From the NCBI GenBank assembly GCA_037951105.1, contig JBAMJV010003959.1, positions 1 through 64,000 on the forward strand: 64,000 bases of DNA, given 5' to 3'. The first letter of the stretch is position 1; each line of letters starts with the position of its first letter. This document shows positions 1-12,100 of this stretch, piece after piece. Source of the DNA: Echinarachnius parma. Taxonomy: Eukaryota > Echinodermata > Echinoidea > Clypeasteroida > Echinarachniidae. Made by a program: the position numbers and the translations under genes. Under the pieces are notes generated by a model that worked only from the letters and a program-made list of their open reading frames with translations, had not been told where the DNA came from and ran no database searches.

Positions 1-160
1 TGGGCCGTGGTGGTGACGGTGGAAAGGGCAAAATAGGAGTGGATAATGCGAGCTACGGTGGAGTCGAGCTCAACGGGACCGCTCCGGTGGAGGCCGCTGG
101 AGTTGCCGGGGAGGACCTCAATGGAGCCGGCGACGACTTACTGGGAAAAGTAGATATAAA
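1..160 (+). CDS. ABCB1: ABCB1 exon 1 (visible part): Gly-rich cytosolic N-terminus
   Basis: Only the frame beginning at base 3 is open. It reads Gly/Asp/Lys-rich sequence ending LLGKVDI and then GTAAGT at 161. Two bases (aa) carry over to the next exon. No ATG is visible, so this exon or an earlier one starts outside the window. The segment precedes the elbow helix and has low complexity, so it is assigned by continuity rather than by conservation. Confidence 0.75.
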
Positions 161-3100
161 GTAAGTTGAAATTAACTATTTTGAGGGGTTGTTGTTCAGT
201 TTAATGCATATACATGTAATGTTGTCAAGGCAAAGAGCACATAAAAACATTCTAAATTAAGATATTGTTGCAAGAAGAATTTGTAATTTCCGTTGACTGT
301 TGTTAAATAGATCGACAAATCTATCGCTTTCATGGCCTTTTTGACATTATTATTGTTATTTTCACTGTCGGCATTCTAGCGATAGACGCGACCGATACAC
401 GGTGCCTTAAGAGGCAAGAACACCGTAGCTCTACAGTAAAAGTTACTTACGGAAAATCATTTTTGTTTGCACATAAAACACCACATTCTCACACTTTGAG
501 CGACATTTGTAGCCCTATCAATACATTTAGGGCTGCTACAGTATACAGAACTTGGGCGCCCAAGTTCTGTATAGCAGCTTTGCGGCGCGCGCGCTGTACC
601 GTACCTAGCTGCCTACGTTTCTGAAAAAGTGTTCGCGCATACGGATGCACATTATATATTTTTTTTTTTGCAGTTTGAACAAAAAGTACCGCGAAAGACC
701 GATGAAGAGTCATGGAAAATCGTGGAAAATGTGACAAATCGCCGTAATTATAGAATGACATGTATAGCGACACACGAGATCGGTGAGTTTAATTATTATA
801 GCAGCCCTAAATGTATTGATAGGGCTACAAATGTCGCTCAAAGTGTGAGAATGTGGTGTTTTATGTGCAAACAAAAATGATTTTCCGTAAGTAAAATAAC
901 AATAATAATGTCAAAAAGGCCATGAAAGCGATAGATTTGTCGATCTAGTTGTTAAAGGGACAGGTCCACTTTTACAAAACGTCTGAACAGCTTTCAGTTG
1001 ACGGATGGGGATCAATGTAACACGCAAAAAAAAAATCAGAGCGAACAGCCCTCTAATTTGGATTCTACGAATGAAAAACGAATGCGTCCCTCCATTTGAA
1101 CTATATATCGGTCAATAAAGGAGTTCAACTGATTTAGCATAATATTACAACAATATAGTACTAATTCTCGTAAAGGTATTGTGAAGCCGACATTTGTTAA
1201 CGTATGTCACGGAAAAAGATCACAAAAAGAAAGAATATATAATTACATGTAGTCAGTTTAAGCGATGTTTGGGTATTTTGCTTGGTAAACGCTCACACAT
1301 TAGTACTTATGCGCGAGTCACGTAGCTAGCGCGGGTCACGTAGGGGTCATGCATACCGATCTGGCACTCCGTGAAATCTATGTACAAACTTACTCACCGG
1401 CCGAAAATACGTATGTACCTAATTAACCGACGTCCCTCAGTTTATTCAGTTTTAGGTCTATAACTCGACGAAAAAGAGATTTCAAGCCCTAATTTTTTCA
1501 GGCATGCTATTAAATGACATTTCCTTTCATATAAGACAATAACCTCGCAACTTTTGAATTTTGGCTTGCAAAAGTGGATCTCTCCCTTTAACATAATAGA
1601 TTGTTATCAATATTGTATTATAATTATAATGATATAATGATATAAGTTTGTACAAGATATACAAATGGAACTATGGAAGCTTTGAATTGTGACCGCACAT
1701 ATTGATCATTGTTTTATTTATTCTTAATTTCGCATTAAATTGAAATGGCAAAATGATCAAGGGGAATCAAATCTGCATTGTACTTTTAGTATATCCCCTA
1801 ATGTAGTACAAATAAATGTTGTGAAATTTTTTGCTATAATCTTGGAAACAGTTTTTAATTTGGTCTACATACATTACTGATGAGAAAAAGTGATGTTTCC
1901 ATTTTTTATTTTTGGTCCCAGGGTGCATTTTGGCGATTTTAAAGATAATTAGCTAATTTGCATATTTGTGAAATAAGGTCAGGGGTCATTTTTTATCTAG
2001 GAATAGTGCAATATTGATAAAAACTGGTATTCTATGGTATTTTGGGGCAAGGATTCCATTTCCGCTGCTCGTTTGTAAGTGCTGTATGGGAAACGCTCTG
2101 AAATCCAAGATGGCTTCCCCTAATTAGCATATTTATGAATATTATTGATTTTCAGTGGCTACAGCCCCTAATAAGCAATAATTCTGGATTATAATATGTC
2201 AGTTATGTTCTAAGTATGTATTTAAGATATCAAAGATGAGTTGCCATCGTGGCAACCTCTAGTAATGCATATTATTTGCATAATTATGTATTTTACCTAA
2301 TTTGCATATTCCCCCAAATAGAGTATATTGGGATCCCGACAAGTAAAAAAGATAAGTAATACCAATTTTCCAAGGTTTTGGGGGGCAGCAGATCCATTTT
2401 TGATACTTATTTACCTGTATCACCATGGCATCCATCTCAAATCCAAGATGGCTGCTCCCTACATTACGCATGTTATGATACACGTCTATATTATTTCGGT
2501 TATATTAGATTGATATTATAATGTTTTGACTTTTAATTATTGGAATGAGCAACTAGAATACTTGAATCACAATGTAGTTGTTTGCTTTCAGTAAACAAAT
2601 CATATTTTGATAAATTAAATGCCATTAAAGTAGCAAATAGCAATATTTACTTTAAAATGACAAAGGCGGCCATCTTGGATTTATGTTGGTTGCCGAGGTG
2701 ATACAGGTAAATAAGTATCATAAATGGATTTGTTGCCCCCTAAAACCTTGGAAAAGTGGTATTACTTGTCTGTTTTACTTGCCGGGTTCCCAATATACTC
2801 GATTTGGGGGAATATGCAAATTAGGTAAAATACATAATTATGCAAATAATATGCATTACTAGAGGTTGCCACGATGGCAACTCATCTTTGATATCTTAAA
2901 TACATACTAAGAACATAACTGACAAATAATAATCCGGAATTATTGCTTATTAGGGGCTGTAGCCACTGAAAATCAATAATATTCATAAATATGCAAATTA
3001 GGGGCAGCCATCTTGGATTTCAGAGTGTTTCCCATACAGCACTTACAAACGAGCACCGGAAATGGAATCCTTGCCCCAAAATACCATAGAATACTAGTTT

Positions 3101-6100
3101 GTATCAATATTGTACTATTCCTAGATAGAAAATGACCCCTGACCTTATTTCAAACAAATGCAAATTAGCTCATTATCTTTAAAATCGCCAAAATGCACCC
3201 TGGGACCAAAAATAAAAAATGGAAACATCACTTTTTATCATCAGTAATGTATTTAGACCAAATTAAAAAGTGTTTCCAAGATTATAGCAAAAAAAATTGC
3301 TGCTTTACATAACCTTATAGACTATTTATTGATATACTTGCTCTTACAAGGTCTTGCTTTTATGTAAACTATAATGTTGATTTATTGTATATATTCTATA
3401 CAGTTCTATAATTACTTAACGAAGTGTTAAACATCTTCTGTATTACATTTTATATTACTATCACACTATTTTGACTGCCCTGTGCTGGCAATTATATGCC
3501 AGTGTCCTGGGTTATGTACTTCTTTTTTTGTCGGTAGAATTTGGCTAATAAGGTGATGATTAAAAAATAGTGGAGTTTGTGTTCAATAAACAGAACTTGT
3601 GGGGGAGAGAGAAGCATGAGGAGGTAGAAGAGGAGACGGAAGAGGGAGAAAGAGGAGGGCTAGGAGGGGGAAGAGGAGGAGAACAAGGGAGGAGAATGAG
3701 GAGGAAGAAGAGCAGGAGATGGAATAGAAGGAAGAGGAAGAGCCAATGAAGAGAGGAGGGGGAAGAGGAGAAGAGGGAGGAGGCTCAGGAGGGGGAAAGA
3801 GGAGGATGAGGGGGAGGAGCATGAGGAGGAGAAGGAAGAAGAGAAGGAGAATAGAAGGAGGCGGAAGGGCAGGAGGAAGATGAGGGGTGGGAAGATAAGG
3901 AGGGTGAAGCGGAGGAGGAGGGGGAAGTGGTGGAGGAGGAGGGGGAAGAGGAGGAAAACAAGTGAGGATGACGAGGGTTCCTAAGAAGAGAAGGAGGAGG
4001 AGGAAGAAGAGGATGCGGTGGATCAAGGGGAATGGAGATTGAAGAAAATGTGATAATAATGAGCGTGGAATGATGATGATAAGACAATGATGGAGGGGAA
4101 GATGAGGGGAGGACTAGGAAGAGGATGAAGAAGAGGATAATGGAGGGAGAGGAGGTGAGAAGGAGAGGGAAGCAGGAGGGGGAACTAGAGATTTGAATTG
4201 TGTCACATTTCTTATATTCTTTTGTTGATATTTCATATTCAAGATTTAAAAAAATCTACCAGGATAAAGGGAGAAAAGGATTGGTTAACAAAACAAAGGA
4301 GGAGGAGGAGGATGCAGGAGGAGAAGGAGGGGAAATAAGAAAAAAGAAGAAGAGGGGTAAGGATGATGATGATGTGGGGAGGAAGGTAGGAGTGGATAGG
4401 AGGAGAGAAAACGGAAGGAGGGGAGAAGGTCGATAATATAACATTGCATAATTAGCATCTAGCATCCTCGTGCTCCTCCCCCTCCTCTTCCACCTCCTCC
4501 CCCTCTTCCACCTCCTCTCGACGAGCTCGAGCATTGAAAAGGTTAATGGGAATAACCAATCAATGTATCTGAGCTTTTTTTTTACTCAAAAGCTTAAACA
4601 CTATTTAGTCGGAAGGGCACATGATGATTGCTGAAGCCTATTTTTTTCAACATGTTATATTCTTTGTCAGTTTCCTAATATATATCGAGGCAAACTTAAT
4701 GCATGTTCTCTTCTCTATCCATTTAGGGATGGAAAACCGGCTGTCTCTTTGGCGCAACTGGTAAGTTACTCATTTTTCCTTGTCTTCTTAAAAGAAAACC
4801 ACAACACAATAGAAAGGCATCACAATTTTTTCAACTTTTTTTTTCAATTTTTTATGAGTAACATTCATAAAAGATGATGAAAGAACAAGAATGTCTCAAT
4901 TTTACAAAAAAAATTGATATACAATGTAGTTTTATGTTAAACCTTTCATATATAATGATGAAATCTTTCTGTCAAAATGGCCTACTTGTTCATGTAACTG
5001 TTTGCATTGTCATATTGGCAAAAATAAACCCTCACAGATATGAAGATATGCAGAGTTTATTAAATTGAACATTTCACGAAAAGACAAGAATAGTGATCAA
5101 TAAATTATCAAAAATGTTCAAATGTTACATCACCCCTTTATCAATTGGTTAAACAAGCTGTACATGATGATGAAATCTTTTTAGATCTCGCCTCCTGTCC
5201 AAATGACTGTATACGTACATCAGTTGTCATTTTGAAGAAGGGATAAACCACAGTTCTGAAGTGGACTTAATTATTTTAAATTTAAAACGTTCATGAACTA
5301 AAATGTAGCATTAGAAAGCAAAATTGAGTAATTTCACTATCCTTTTTATTGGTGGTACTTGCTTTTTAGCTAAATTAAAGGGGACCACCAGGCAGAGAAC
5401 AACACTTAATTATAAGTTTTGGTACCCTTTTGTGATATCCAAATAGATACCCAACATTTTGCAAAGGTTTGTGTAATTCATAAACAATGCAATTTATTAC
5501 CACCACTTACAGAACCACTATTATTTCCTGGTTCCTTACTCGCTAAACATTTGCGAGTGCGCCAATTCTATTCATGCGTACTTTTGTAGACAATAGAATC
5601 CCGGACGATTCGTTCGCTCTGGACAAAGGTAGTCTTGGTACATGCAGACCCATGTACACATGTATAGTATGGTGATGCGTTTCCTGTTATATATATATAT
5701 ATATTTTTTTTTTCTGGAAACATATTTTGTTGAACTTGTTGATGGAATGGACTACTAAAGATGTTACCTTATCATTTATAAGAATATTATTTTTGGGTGG
5801 TGGTACCCTTTAACACATGGCCTCTTGTATTCATGCAACTGTTTGCATTGTCATTAAGGCTGAGTCATGTCGGATATTTTCGAAACCGGGTACCGATAAA
5901 CTATAACCGGTCGGGAACCGGTATCCCGATAAATTTTTGCCGTCGAAACTCGGACCGGTAAAATCACGCAATCGTTCAAGCATCGGCAAAAATGCACTGT
6001 TTCTGACTGTCAAACAAAGTAACAAATCAAGAATTTCTCAAAAATAACCACTCTTTAAACTAGTAAATGATATTGATTGCCCCGTTTTTATTTGAATTCC

Positions 6101-9100
6101 GCTACATTAAGTGATAATCTTAATTTCTTTTGTAACATTTTTTTTTTTTCTTTTTTCGGGCACCGTTTCCGATAAAACGAAACCGGGTACCGATTGAAAC
6201 GGTCGGAACCCGGTGTGATCGACCGAACCGACTCAGCCTTAATTGTCATTATGTCAAAAATAAACCCTCGCAGATTTGAAATGGACTGAGTTTATATAAA
6301 AATGTTCATGAACGGACAAAACATATTTACAGTATCAAAATATTCAATAATTTCATCATCCTTTTTAAATATTGGTACAAGTTGTACATGATGATGATGA
6401 CATCTTTTCAGATTTGTCAATTAGTCTCGCATTCTATTCACAAGACTGTATTTACATTTTCATTGTGTAAGAAGAAAAACAGACAAACCACAGATATGAA
6501 GTGGAGATAATTAAACAAAGTCCAAAAAAATAAGGCTGAGTCGGTTCGGTCGATCACACCGGTTACCGACCGTTTCAATCGGGACCCGGTTCGGTATATC
6601 GGGAAACAGTGCCCCGAAAAAAAAATTAAAAAAGTAAAATGTTAAAAAAGAAATTAAGATTATCACAATAATGTAGTGGAATTCAAATAAAAACGGGGCA
6701 ATTGATATCATTTACTTTAAAGAGTGGTTATTTTCGAGAAATTCTTGGTTCATTACTTCGTTTGACAGTCAGAAATTGAACAGGAAGCGCAAAATTGCTA
6801 GTCATTTGAACGATATTGTCGGCGGATGTGCACACAATGTTAGTCCGATACTCCAGGGGAGTTGTCTGATGGATCTTTGTATGATCCAGCTGATGAGCCA
6901 GTGCATTCAAAAAGTGGCTCAAAATACGTTTTTTGGTCATTTGCACCATTTAAAAATGTTTTGATATTCTACTTACATGATTTCATGGCGTTTGACAGCC
7001 GAACAGAAACAAAAATGAGCCCCAAAACAATGAAAACAACTACTCAAAACATCGATAAAAAACGACTACATCGCTCCCATTCGCTCGTATACCCTGTGTG
7101 CAAGTTACGGGTCTCTTTTTCTTCCGCGAGATTCATACGCTGGGCCGGTGGAACTATGTTCCAGTCCGCCCTCTATCGGCAAGATCCATCCGCCAGGAAT
7201 TGGGGAAGTCCCCGGCGGATGGAGGGGGGGGGGGGGGGAGGGCCAGGAGGGGGGATGTGCCCCCCTCTTGCGCGTAGCGCGAAAACTCAAAACTAGACCA
7301 TCTTTTGGAGCGAATTTTGACCTCATTTGGGTACTCAAACAGCAAGTAACTCGATCAATTCCCACGTGCATGCAGATAGAAAAAAGACCCAGTCGTCGGA
7401 GATGACGCCGCGAGCGTGCATGCAACGTTTCAGTTTGAAACGGGCGGTTTAGATCGCCAGCTAGACTCCCGACAATTCCATCGTTTTTGTGTCCTCTTTT
7501 ACATTAAAATGCAGTATTTTACTGTCGGCCGACAGTGAAATACAATGTAGAAAAGGACATGAAAACATTATATTTTTCGATATAGTCGCCAGCAAGCTGT
7601 ATAATTCGGGGGAAGCTAGTACATAAACTTTACTCGGGCCAGTTGTGCGTTGATGTCATTGTCATAATAATGGCCTCAAAATATAACTATCAACATAATC
7701 ATAACATGTTTTTTTTTTCTTTCCTTTTTATAGGAAGATGACAGACGGTCCGAGGCAGTAAGAGTACCACATCCATGTTGTTGCAAGGCTCCTTCAAATC
7801 ATCGGAAACCGTTCAGCTTCTACAGACATTCGGGCTTGACAAAAAAATGCAGTTCATGCTTTACCATAATTTGTCTATCCCTGTTGTTTTAGTCCTCTTC
7901 TTTTAATATTTAATTTTTTGACGGTCCTGGTATGAGTATGATTTAGTTTCATGTGCGACTGCCGACTAGCGATGATTTTGATTGTGATGTTTAATCATTA
8001 ATACTTACCATTTTACCCTAGTATTTCAAATGATGGCTCGGCTATTTTATGATAGCTAGTTTTACCCCAGTTTTACCGATAATTTGATAGTCATATTTAA
8101 AATAATAACTTGGTGATGATTTTTCTTTAGTATGTGATGATGTACAAAAAAATCAACTGATAATAAATAATGAAAATTAAACGATTACTTGGTATGACTT
8201 GGTGATGAATGAGTATGTGAACTTGATAATGATTGTATTGAAACTACAACGATCACTACCATGATCAAATGATACGACTATAAAACCATGACGAGACGAA
8301 AGTGATGGTGCAAGTATGACTACATCGATCGGGACTTGGGAATGTCGGCATAATTAAAACTCCACGGCGCTCACGTACCAAAAAGTCTAAGGTAAGTCTG
8401 TCAGGTAGGTAATCTGCTATAAATCTGCTTTATGTAAATATTATAAATTATCAGACAAATTACAAGCCCCAGATAGACAAGTCTATTATACATATTATTT
8501 CAAACATCATCTATGAACTATGGGAAAGCAATATTTGAATCTATGCCGCGATGTGATCACACAACACACGCGCGCCACGTGGTGGATTTTGAAAGCTAAA
8601 TAACAACAATAACATCGTAAGGCAAGTTGAAGTTGAATTGCTAAATAGGGCGGGAACTATGTTGCATGTACGTATGTACAAGGTACCGTACAGCTGGCCG
8701 TACACACACAGAGCTAGAGATCGAGTCTGATTATTATACTCTCACCGTAAATAATGTCACGTAAAACTTGTAAGATATTTTGATCGCCGAATCATTGTTG
8801 GTAAGTTCATGTTTGATATTAAATTACCTTTACCTCGAATAGACTACTTGCATGCTTCGAAAGAAAACACAAATAGTATTTTACGTCGTTTCAACGTTCA
8901 AATCATGGACTGTTTGCAGCATGCAGCTGCACACACGAAAGCCAATGCAATGAACTTACAGTCACAATTTGAACGTGTATCTCACTGTTAAAATGACGCA
9001 AAATTTATCTTTGGCTGTCTTTCTGGAGATTTGAAAGTAGTTTATTGGAAAATAATTTAATATTGATCATGGACTTGACGGCGAGGTTACGATAGTTCTG

Positions 9101-12100
9101 ACATTTGTATTTAAAAATTCATGAGAAACTATACTTTGCGTACGGACTGGGTTGAATAGGGATTTAGAAATAGAATACTATACTGCTTCTGACAGCGTAT
9201 TACTCTTGGTCTGGGTATGGGGTGGGGGGGGGGGGGGGGGCGCACGCTCATTATTCAATGGGGACACGTAATTATTTTCTTTTCAAATTCACCATTCCTT
9301 TTTTTAATAAATATAAATTGGGGGTCAAACTCGAATTGTATCGAGGACCAACCCGTAACACCCATAAAGTAACAATTCAAGCTAATTTCACTACTTACAT
9401 TTTGTACTGTAATCGCGGTATTGCCTCTGCCTCAGTTCGACATTATTTCCTTGGCTTCGCCTCTCTCCATCTTAATGTCCCATGTCGGTCCGTCTGACGA
9501 CCATCAATCGGGTTTATATTTTCATAATTCGCCAAGGAGAAACACCGGGCCTCGTATACCGTCACTGATAATTTTCTTCAGTAGGAATTTATAATAATAT
9601 TCGACTTATATAGCCCCTAATATGCCCTAATATGATTGATACTCTTCTCAGTAAGCGCTTTACAATAATATAGTGATCACCGATCATGCACCATCATCCT
9701 TTATGTCATAATCACAGTCATCCTCATCTTGATCATCACATTTCATAATTACCATCACACTCATCAGTTCATCATTTCCGATATGATCATGCATCCCCAC
9801 CGTCATGCTCATCATCTTCATTATCATTTCATTATCCTCGTCCGTTCATCATTCATGTCATAATCATCCGTTCATCATTTCCGATATCAAAATCATGCAT
9901 CCCATCGTCATGCTCATCTTCATTATCATTCATGTCATAATCATCATCGTCATCCTCATCTTGATAATAATACTCATCAGTTCATCATTTCCGATATACG
10001 CGCATGCATCCCCACTGTCATGCTTCACTGTTCTTCATTATCATTTTATCATCCTCCGTTCATCATTTATGTAATAATTATCACCGTCATCCTCATCAGT
10101 TCATCATTTCCGATATCATAATCATGCATGCCCGAGATCGTCATGCTCACCATCATCTTCATTATTTCATCATCCTCATCTTTATCGCATCATGGCATGA
10201 TTGTCCTCAGTCAAATGATTAATCTTTGTGCAAACAAATTATCAGCTATCCTAACTTACACCTTTGTTTCTGCATGTTTTGTTTTTCCCCGGGCCGTTAT
10301 CTGATGCCGTTTGTCCCTTTATTCTCTATAAATTTATTTTCCATTTATATCCGAATCTAAGTTCTAACTGTTGATCATGTCTAGGTATTATTTTACAGCT
10401 TATACAGCCAATTAACGTTTCCTTATAATCGCTCAAGTCGACCAAAATGCCCTCATTTTGTATTCCCCTTAATTGGTTATGACTTGATCTATCTATAATC
10501 CCTTTGTCTTATAATTATCTCATGCCCATGATCCGTCTCATGTTGTGCAACCGTCTTCAGCTCTGTTTGGACGATCCCTTTCTTTGTCTGTAAATGGAAA
10601 CAAATATGAAATAAAACATGTTAGATTATTATAAAACAGGTAGTAGCGTGTTATGATCGCGGGAAAATCATATATATGATTTTCTCTGATCATAATACGC
10701 GAAAACAAAATGCTATTGTCGATCGTACAATAATAACAAACCGGCCACGTGCGTGCACGGTGCTCCGCGATCAGAGCTAGAGCACCTCTTCGCACGGCAC
10801 GGCCTGGCGCGGGGCGGCCCGCCGCGCCGCCTGGCCCGCTTCCGAACGCTTTCCGACGCGTGACTGGAGTCTTGAGGTTCGTTTCTGAGATACTCGCGAC
10901 GACCGCGCGCGCAGGGAAATCGCATAGGGATCGCATATCAATGGGAAATCGCCGCAGAAAATATGATGAGAAAGTCTTTCATGCGGTGAAAACATTTCCG
11001 TAACATTTAGCATGAGAAAATGTTTGTATAAACATGATTTATTTGCAATTTACTTCAGGCGCTTGGCGTTGAATATTGCGCTTGGCGGCACACTTGGCGG
11101 GGGAAGTTTGCGCTTTGCGCTTTGCGCGGGAAACTCTACCAACTCATACACTTGGCGGCGCCGCCAAGTGTTTTATACACTGGCGAGAACGTTGGCGTGC
11201 ACGATTGCGTGATTTTACCGGTCCGAGTTTCGACGGTAAAAATTTATCGGGATACCGGTTCCCGACCGGTAAAAGTTTATCGGGACCCGGTTCCGACAAT
11301 TACCGACATGACTCAGCCTTAAAGTCCATGAAAGAACTAGGATGTAGTATCAGAGAAACAGAATTCAGTAGTTTTATGACCCTGTAAGGGGTTGTACAAA
11401 TATATGATGAAATCTTGTCCAATCTGTCAATTAACATGAATGGCCTCCTCTGTTCACGTGACTGTGTATATTGTCATAAAGAACAAAAAACAGCCCTATA
11501 TACAATGCTAGAAATTAACCTTTTTGCCTTGTGGCCCAGTCGGGCAAGTAAAAACAAGATAGTTCAACTTTGAGTGGCCCGGAACCTAAATCTGGTGGCC
11601 CCATACAAAGAAAAACATAACAAATTCTGTTAAATTTGGTTGCCCGAACGGGCCAGTAGAATTTGGGATCAATGAAATTTGGTGGCCCGGAGCTAATTTT
11701 TAGTAGCCTCGGGCCAGCGGGCCTATGTGCTAATTTTGAGCACTGATTAAAAGTGGAGATGAAAGAACAATAATATATAGCAATTTGAGAAACAAAATGC
11801 AACATTTGTATCACCCTTGTATTGGTTGTACAATACAATGAAATCTTTTTAGCTCTTTCAATTAACATGGCCTCTTTTCATGCAAATATCATGAATAAAT
11901 TGTCATTATGGAGAGCAAAAAAACACTCAAATTAAGTGGGGATATCTAGTTAAACAATTTCAATGAAAGAACAAGAACATATAACAATTTTAGAGGTTGT
12001 ACAATGTACGTGATGAAATCTTTTCTGATCTGTCGATTGATACGGATGGCCTCATCTATTCATGTGACTAGTCATTCTGTAGAACCCGTCGCGCTTTCTA

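Larger units (their letters stand above)
6531..11321 (+). mobile_element. hAT-like element, family A copy 2 (about 4.8 kb)
   Basis: Same termini as the 387-bp copy (taaggctgagtc ... gactcagcctta). The right flank aagtccat resembles aagtccaa near the left end, separated from it by a few extra A residues, so the duplication is probable rather than exact. The first 0.8 kb matches the 1-kb copy at 58648. Inside are G-runs (about 7220-7235 and 9222-9240), a TCATCA minisatellite (9700-10200) and a GC-rich CpG-dense block (10745-10920). Short frames at 6776-6964 and 6862-7296 (including [20 protein letters not shown]) may be remnants of a transposase exon, but no hAT catalytic or dimerisation motif is seen. 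Some of the interior may be later insertions. Confidence 0.65.
4868..12075. repeat. Degenerate tandem array split by inserted transposons
   Basis: Diverged direct copies of a roughly 150-300 bp unit recur at about 4868-5060, 5060-5345, 5816-5854, 6242-6520, 11330-11500, 11745-11900 and 11900-12075. Shared phrases are acagatatgaagt, gtacatgatgatgaaatc, tctgtcaattaacatg, catgtaactgtttgcat and aaaaataaaccctca. The gaps are filled by the elements at 5375-5813, 5855-6241 and 6531-11321. Confidence 0.65.

Noticed and set aside
3583..4534. Pro/Ser-rich and Glu/Lys-rich frames on both strands
   Set aside because: Artefacts of the polypurine tract; no start context, splice support or conserved motif.
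9805..10222. Ile/His/Ser-rich frames
   Set aside because: Translation of a TCATCA minisatellite.
10538..11387. Overlapping Arg/Ala-rich frames on both strands
   Set aside because: GC-rich block inside a transposon; frames overlap in all phases and none has a recognisable domain.
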